This document shows, one piece after another, positions 7,024 through 10,942 of a stretch of DNA of 10,942 nt. The notes under the pieces are model-generated. The model saw only the letters and a list, made by a program, of their open reading frames with translations, was not told where the DNA came from and searched no databases. Within the stretch, counting starts at the first letter, position 1. Every line of letters begins with the position of its first letter. The translations under genes and the position numbers were made by a program. Location: positions 1 through 10,942 of the forward strand of contig JBFXKJ010000127.1 in assembly GCA_050173895.1 (NCBI GenBank), written 5' to 3'. The stretch is from JBCFBK01 sp050173895. Its GTDB lineage: Bacteria > Bacteroidota > Bacteroidia > Bacteroidales > Prolixibacteraceae.

Positions 7024-7115
7024 TTAAAAGTTGTTAAGTACTTTTACCAAAAGAGCCGTAAAATTAATAAATTCGGTTGGTTTAAAACGACATCACTTTA
7101 TTTTATTCAAAGCTC

Positions 7116-7907
7116 ATGACCTTCAGACAACGTTATTTTATTGAACTTTCGTATAATGGAACACGTTTTCACGGTTGGCAGGTTCAGCCAAATGCAAAAA
7201 GTGTGCAGGAAACGCTTGAATGGACATTGAGTACCATGTGCCGGGAACCCATTGCTGTAACCGGCGCCGGACGAACCGACACGGGAGTTCACGCATCGTA
7301 TTATGTGGCGCATCTGGATGCACAGAGGGAAGATCTCGATGAGCCTGATTTCGTGCGGAAAGTAAACCGTTTTCTGAATGCCGACGTGGCCGTTTCAGCG
7401 ATTACGCGGGTGAAGCCGGAAGCGCATGCGCGTTTTGATGCCATCTCAAGAACGTACCATTATTACATGCATCGGGAGAAGAATCCGTTTCTGCAGGAGA
7501 CTTCCTGGTATTATCCCTCTTATGCGGATGCAGAACGGATGAATGACGCCTGCCAGGCGCTCCTGGGCATGCACGATTTTACCAGTTTCAGTAAGTTGCA
7601 CACGGATGTGAAAACAAACAACTGCCATATTTCTCATGCCCGGTGGTACAGCGAAGGCTCCCGCCTGACCTTTGTCATCTGCGCCGACAGGTTTCTGCGA
7701 AATATGGTCCGCGCCATTGTCGGGACCATGCTGCTGGTCGGAAAAGGAAAGATCACCCCGGAAGATTTTTACCGTATCATTGAGTTGAAGGACCGCTCTC
7801 TTGCGGGGACTTCAGCTCCGCCTGAAGGTCTCTTTCTGACGGATATCCGGTATCCGGAACATATTTTCCGGGGCGAAAGACGGCTCTGTTTTGATCTGAA
7901 AGCATGA
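7116..7907 (+). CDS. truA: tRNA pseudouridine(38-40) synthase TruA
   Basis: The enzyme converts uridine to pseudouridine at positions 38, 39 and 40 in the anticodon stem-loop of many tRNAs, in the cytosol. The 263-residue protein has the family's usual length and motifs: an N-terminal YNGTRFHGWQ (13-22), the catalytic motif GAGRTDTGVHA at 50-60 with D55 as the nucleophile, RTYHYYM (112-118) with the conserved active-site Tyr, FLRNMVRAIVGTMLLVGKG (193-211) and the C-terminal APPEGLFL (234-241). The ATG at 7116 is the natural start, since MTFRQRYFIELSYNG begins the first beta strand. No Shine-Dalgarno is visible; the region before it is AT-rich. It is transcribed divergently from the Bat operon and appears to be a single-gene unit, with a weak terminator-like hairpin after it. 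Nothing seems broken or unusual in it. Confidence 0.97.
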   Translation: MTFRQRYFIELSYNGTRFHGWQVQPNAKSVQETLEWTLSTMCREPIAVTGAGRTDTGVHASYYVAHLDAQREDLDEPDFVRKVNRFLNADVAVSAITRVKPEAHARFDAISRTYHYYMHREKNPFLQETSWYYPSYADAERMNDACQALLGMHDFTSFSKLHTDVKTNNCHISHARWYSEGSRLTFVICADRFLRNMVRAIVGTMLLVGKGKITPEDFYRIIELKDRSLAGTSAPPEGLFLTDIRYPEHIFRGERRLCFDLKA

Positions 7908-7954
7908 CACTACAGGATGGGAAGGTGACGGAAAGTTTTTATTATTGACAAGAA

Positions 7955-7982
7955 CGGCTTTGCGTTGCTGAGCCGGCTTTTT
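7955..7982 (+). terminator. Weak terminator-like hairpin after truA
   Basis: CGGCT (7955-7959) pairs with AGCCG (7971-7975), extended by one T-G wobble, followed two bases later by five Ts (7978-7982). It lies 48 bp after the truA stop in the right orientation. The stem is short, so efficient termination is uncertain. Confidence 0.4.
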
Positions 7983-8005
7983 GAAGCAAGCTAAACTGAA
8001 GACCG

Positions 8006-8073
8006 ATGAAATAGCCATGATATTGCAACACTAACTGAAAGTGAGCATAAACACTACGTCATGGCTATTCCAT
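8006..8073. repeat. Long inverted repeat upstream of the rhamnosidase gene
   Basis: The arm at 8006-8020 (ATGAAATAGCCATGA) is the reverse complement of 8059-8073 (TCATGGCTATTCCAT) except for one mismatch; the inner 11 bp (8010-8020 and 8059-8069) are perfect. The 38-bp spacer holds a small CACT/AGTG dyad. There is no T-tract after it and no flanking target-site duplication. It could be a pair of regulator half-sites, an RNA leader hairpin, or the remnant of a small element. Confidence 0.7.
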
Positions 8074-8083
8074 GTGGCAATTT

Positions 8084-8198
8084 AAAAGCAAATTATTCAC
8101 ACATGAAACGAGCATGTTCGATAAAAACACAAACACAGATGAATATTCACATGGGAGTTCCATCCGGCCTTAAAAAAGCAAATTATATTCGGATGAAA
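8084..8198 (+). repeat. Direct repeat of AAAAGCAAATTAT-N6-ATGAAA, 90 bp apart
   Basis: AAAAGCAAATTAT occurs at 8084-8096 and 8174-8186. In both copies exactly six bases separate it from ATGAAA (8103 and 8193). The offset of 90 bp is a multiple of three, and the frame between the two ATGs has no stop. Aligning 40 bp around each copy (8071-8110 with 8161-8200) leaves about two thirds identical. It looks like a diverged duplication of a translation-start region before the rhamnosidase gene. Confidence 0.65.
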
Positions 8199-10942
8199 AA
8201 ACTGTTTTTTTCTCTTTTGGCGATCCTGACCATCGCTTCCTGCAAAAGTGATTTGATAAAAGTTGACGGCCTCCTGTGCGAATATCTGGAAAATCCACAG
8301 GGAGTCGATATCACGCATCCGCGATTTTCCTGGCAACTGAAATCCGGCGCGAGAGGGGTCAAACAGTACGCATGGAAACTGATCGTTGGCGACAACGCTG
8401 CGGAGGTGGGACGCGGAGCCGGCAATTGTTGGGATTCGGGAAAGAATGTCTCCCGTTCAACAGTCAATCTGGCCTACGACGGTATTCCCCTGGAAAGCAA
8501 CCGGACCTATTACTGGAGGGTATGTGTCTGGGGCGATACGGGAGATTCCGCGTGGAGCAGGCCGGTATGGTTTACAACCGGCCTGCTCGACAGCGCCGAC
8601 TGGAAAGCCGGCTGGATTTCAGTTAAAGAGGATATCATCCACGAAAGCCCTGTCCTCAGAAAGGAATTCAGTCTGCCCAAACGGATTGAGCAGGCCACCG
8701 CATTTGTGACTGCCTGCGGTTTCTATGAATTTTACCTGAACGGTGAAAAGGTAGGGGATCATTTGCTGGATCCGGGGATTACCGATTACCGGAAAACTAT
8801 TTTATACTCGACTTACGATGTGACCCGGATGTTGAAAAAAGGCAAAAATGCTGCCGGGGCCATGCTGGGCAATGGAGCCTGGAACATGCGCAAAGCCGAA
8901 AACCGTTATAGCTGGGGTGAAGAGCGAACCTTTGGCAATCCGTGCCTGCTGGTGCAGATTCATGTGACCTATACCGACGGCACGAACGAGCTGATCGGGA
9001 GCGATGAGTCCTGGAAATATACCGCGGGACCCGTAACCTTCAACAATCTTTACGGAGGAGAGGATTATGATGCCCGCAGGGAGCAGCAGGGCTGGCTCAG
9101 CCCGGGATTTGACGACAGCGGGTGGGCGAATGCAGTTCGGGTCAAAAAACCCGGCGGAAAACTGAGGTCACAACTGATGCCACCGATCCGGGTCACTGCA
9201 ACGCTCAGGCCGGTGGCCCAGACCAATCCCGAACCAGGCGTTTTTCTTTTTGATCTGGGACAGAATATTGCCGGCTGGTGGCGGATTCAGGTAAAGGGAA
9301 AACCCGGACAGACGGTGCGGATCCGCGGTGCGGAAACCCTGAACGACTCGCTTTTCCCCAAGCCGCTCGGACCAGCTGACAGGCTCAGTGCCAAATTCAA
9401 CTATCATGCGCAGGCCTGGACCGATTATACCCTGAAGAGTGATGAGGTGGAAAAGTACGAACCACACTTTTTTTATACCGGGTTTCGTTACATTGAAGTC
9501 CGCACAACCGACGGGGAAAATCCTGCCCTGTTACGCGCGGAGGGACGGGTGGTGCATTCGGCCCTGGAGGAAAACGGCAGCTTCGAATGCTCCGACACCT
9601 TGCTTAACCGCATCCATGCTGCCGGAAAATGGTCACAAATAGGAAATACCTTCAGCTATCCCACAGATTGTCCCCATCGCGAAAAAGGAGCCTATAACGG
9701 CGACGGGCAGGTGATTGCCGAAACATCCATGCACGATTTCCGGATGGCCGCATTTTATACCAAATGGCTGAACGATATGCGCGATTCACAACAGGCGAAC
9801 GGACGCATACCCAATACCTCACCCACACTCGTGGGAGGAATGGGGGGCGGGGTGGCCTGGGGCAGCGCCTACATTTTGATCCCCTGGTGGATGAGCCATT
9901 ACTATCATGATATGCGGATCCTGAAGGAACATTATCCCACCATGCGCAAGTATCTTTTCTACCTGAAGAGTCTGGGGACCCAGGATGAAAATCCAGGCGA
10001 ACGCTTCATCATCAACAATTTCGACGGATACTGGTACTCTCTGGGGGAATGGTGCGCGCCCGGACAGAGCGACTGTCCCAATCATGCGGTGGTCAATACG
10101 TTTTATTACTATTATAATTCACGGGTGCTGTCTGAAATTGCCGGAATGCTGGGTAAGGAAGGGGACTCCTGGTACTTTTCCGCCCTGGCCGATTCCATCA
10201 AACGAGCCTATAATGAAAAGTTCTTCCAGCCTGAGACCGGCCGCTACGGTACCAGCCAGACTTACCAGACCTATCAGCTTATCTCGCTGACCGGCGGCAT
10301 GGTGCCCGATGGCGCACGCCGGCGCGTACTTCAGACTATTGTGGATGACCTGAATCAACGCGACAATCACCTGAATACCGGAATTATCGGGACCAAATAC
10401 CTGTGGCCGGCGCTGGTGAACGGAGAACAGGTCAATCTGGCCTATGAGGTGTCACGGCAAACCAGTTGGCCCGGCTATGGCTTCTGGCTGGCAAACGGCT
10501 CCACCACCCTGCTGGAAGAGTGGTCCGGGGAACATTCGCACAACCATCAGATGTTCGGCTCCATAACGGAGTATTTTTACAAGTACCTCGCCGGGATCCA
10601 GTCGCCTATGGAAGATAATACCGCAGTGGGCTACAGCCATATTCATTTGCAACCCTTCATTCCCGACAGCCTGAAAGCAGCCAAAGCCACCCTGGAAACC
10701 ATGGCGGGGACCGTTGTATCGGACTGGAAAAAAGAAAAAGATACATTCCTCTATCAGGTGGCTGTGCCGGCCAATACGACAGCCACGGTCGTTTTTACCC
10801 TCACCGGCGAAAATAACCAGGTCTTGTATGAAGGGAAACGGGAAGTATGGGAAAACGGTTCTTTTAAAGAGGGTGTACCGGGCATTAACAGCGCAGAAGA
10901 ACAGTCCGGCCGTCTCCGGGTCCATATTGGATCAGGCAAATA
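8193..10942 (+). CDS. GH78 alpha-L-rhamnosidase lipoprotein (3' end at window edge)
   Basis: The enzyme hydrolyses terminal alpha-L-rhamnose from polysaccharides or glycosides by an inverting mechanism. The frame is open for 916 codons. Residues 1-16 plus Cys17 form a lipoprotein signal (KK, hydrophobic core, IASC), so the protein is envelope-anchored. An Fn3-like N-terminal region comes first. A beta domain (about 136-300, with CGFYEFYLNGEKVG) and a concanavalin-like domain (about 329-440, FLFDLGQNIAGWW) precede the catalytic six-hairpin barrel (about 456-785) and a C-terminal beta domain. In the acid motif TDCPHREKGAYNGDGQ, D492, E497 and D504 keep the 5- and 7-residue spacing of the known GH78 site; E775 in LLEEW, before SHNHQMFGS, fits the general base. 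The frame ends in GSGK plus TA: a Tyr or a stop. GH78 proteins often end GSGxYxF, so a few more codons are likely. An in-frame ATG at 8103 gives no better signal. The sugar target is unknown. Confidence 0.94.
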   Translation, partial: MKKLFFSLLAILTIASCKSDLIKVDGLLCEYLENPQGVDITHPRFSWQLKSGARGVKQYAWKLIVGDNAAEVGRGAGNCWDSGKNVSRSTVNLAYDGIPLESNRTYYWRVCVWGDTGDSAWSRPVWFTTGLLDSADWKAGWISVKEDIIHESPVLRKEFSLPKRIEQATAFVTACGFYEFYLNGEKVGDHLLDPGITDYRKTILYSTYDVTRMLKKGKNAAGAMLGNGAWNMRKAENRYSWGEERTFGNPCLLVQIHVTYTDGTNELIGSDESWKYTAGPVTFNNLYGGEDYDARREQQGWLSPGFDDSGWANAVRVKKPGGKLRSQLMPPIRVTATLRPVAQTNPEPGVFLFDLGQNIAGWWRIQVKGKPGQTVRIRGAETLNDSLFPKPLGPADRLSAKFNYHAQAWTDYTLKSDEVEKYEPHFFYTGFRYIEVRTTDGENPALLRAEGRVVHSALEENGSFECSDTLLNRIHAAGKWSQIGNTFSYPTDCPHREKGAYNGDGQVIAETSMHDFRMAAFYTKWLNDMRDSQQANGRIPNTSPTLVGGMGGGVAWGSAYILIPWWMSHYYHDMRILKEHYPTMRKYLFYLKSLGTQDENPGERFIINNFDGYWYSLGEWCAPGQSDCPNHAVVNTFYYYYNSRVLSEIAGMLGKEGDSWYFSALADSIKRAYNEKFFQPETGRYGTSQTYQTYQLISLTGGMVPDGARRRVLQTIVDDLNQRDNHLNTGIIGTKYLWPALVNGEQVNLAYEVSRQTSWPGYGFWLANGSTTLLEEWSGEHSHNHQMFGSITEYFYKYLAGIQSPMEDNTAVGYSHIHLQPFIPDSLKAAKATLETMAGTVVSDWKKEKDTFLYQVAVPANTTATVVFTLTGENNQVLYEGKREVWENGSFKEGVPGINSAEEQSGRLRVHIGSGK

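Larger units (their letters stand above)
7908..8192. other. Non-coding region between truA and the rhamnosidase gene
   Basis: This 285-bp stretch has no believable gene. It holds the weak truA terminator, the 15-bp-arm inverted repeat, a CATGTG/CACATG pair (8071-8076 and 8100-8105) and the direct repeat next to the rhamnosidase start. I find no TAnnTTTG box on the plus strand, so the rhamnosidase promoter is not identified. A TTGACA at 7945-7950 has no matching -10 box. Confidence 0.7.

Noticed and set aside
7945..7950. TTGACA as a sigma70-like -35 box for the rhamnosidase gene
   Set aside because: No -10 box at 16-18 bp, and Bacteroidota use different promoter sequences; it also lies beside the truA terminator.
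7812..8018. Minus-strand 68-codon frame overlapping the truA 3' end
   Set aside because: It lies largely antisense to the conserved TruA C-terminus and shows no domain or start-site support.
8006..8073. Miniature transposable element
   Set aside because: Arms are inverted, but no flanking duplication is seen and there is no second copy in the window; kept only as an inverted repeat.
10452..10925. Minus-strand 157-codon frame at the right end
   Set aside because: Antisense to the GH78 catalytic and C-terminal region, whose motifs (LLEEW, SHNHQMFGS) are clearly on the plus strand.

Overview
The window looks like a chromosomal segment from a Bacteroidota bacterium, most likely of the Bacteroidales type. 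The main reason is the gene order moxR - DUF58 - BatD-like - batA - batB - batC - batD, the classic Bacteroidota 'Bat' (Bacteroides aerotolerance) cluster. Supporting points are the lack of strong Shine-Dalgarno sequences before the genes, promoter-like boxes of the TAnnTTTG type, and a lipoprotein alpha-L-rhamnosidase. I see no insertion sequence, phage gene, CRISPR array, tRNA or rRNA.

Region 1 (1-6849, minus strand) is one long operon read from right to left. It encodes a MoxR AAA+ ATPase, a DUF58 protein with a von Willebrand A (VWA) fold, a BatD-like single-pass membrane protein, two membrane-anchored VWA proteins (BatA, BatB), a periplasmic TPR protein (BatC) and the N-terminal half of BatD, cut by the window start. 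Gaps are short (49, 33, 50 and 11 bp, then a 4-bp overlap). The exception is the 89-bp batC-batD gap, which holds a good match to a Bacteroidota -7 promoter box. In such systems the MoxR ATPase is thought to act as a chaperone that remodels or activates VWA (metal-binding MIDAS) partners. The membrane VWA, TPR and BatD proteins are thought to form an envelope complex linked to oxidative or other envelope stress. The biochemical role is still poorly defined.

Region 2 (6850-7115) is a divergent intergenic region between moxR and truA. It holds a possible truA -7 box and an unexplained bulged stem followed by eight Ts on the plus strand.

Region 3 (7116-7907, plus strand) is truA, the tRNA pseudouridine(38-40) synthase, a housekeeping gene. 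A weak terminator-like hairpin follows it.

Region 4 (7908-8192) is a 285-bp non-coding region. It has a long inverted repeat (arms about 15 bp) and a 13-bp direct repeat that recurs exactly 90 bp apart, each copy placed 6 nt before an ATGAAA.

Region 5 (8193-10942, plus strand) is a nearly complete family GH78 alpha-L-rhamnosidase lipoprotein that runs off the right edge. It would release L-rhamnose from plant or algal polysaccharides or glycosides at the cell envelope. No SusC/SusD or regulator gene is in view.

Most of the window is a known system. The less explained parts are the intergenic structures, the BatD-like second protein of the operon, and the low-complexity tail of BatC.
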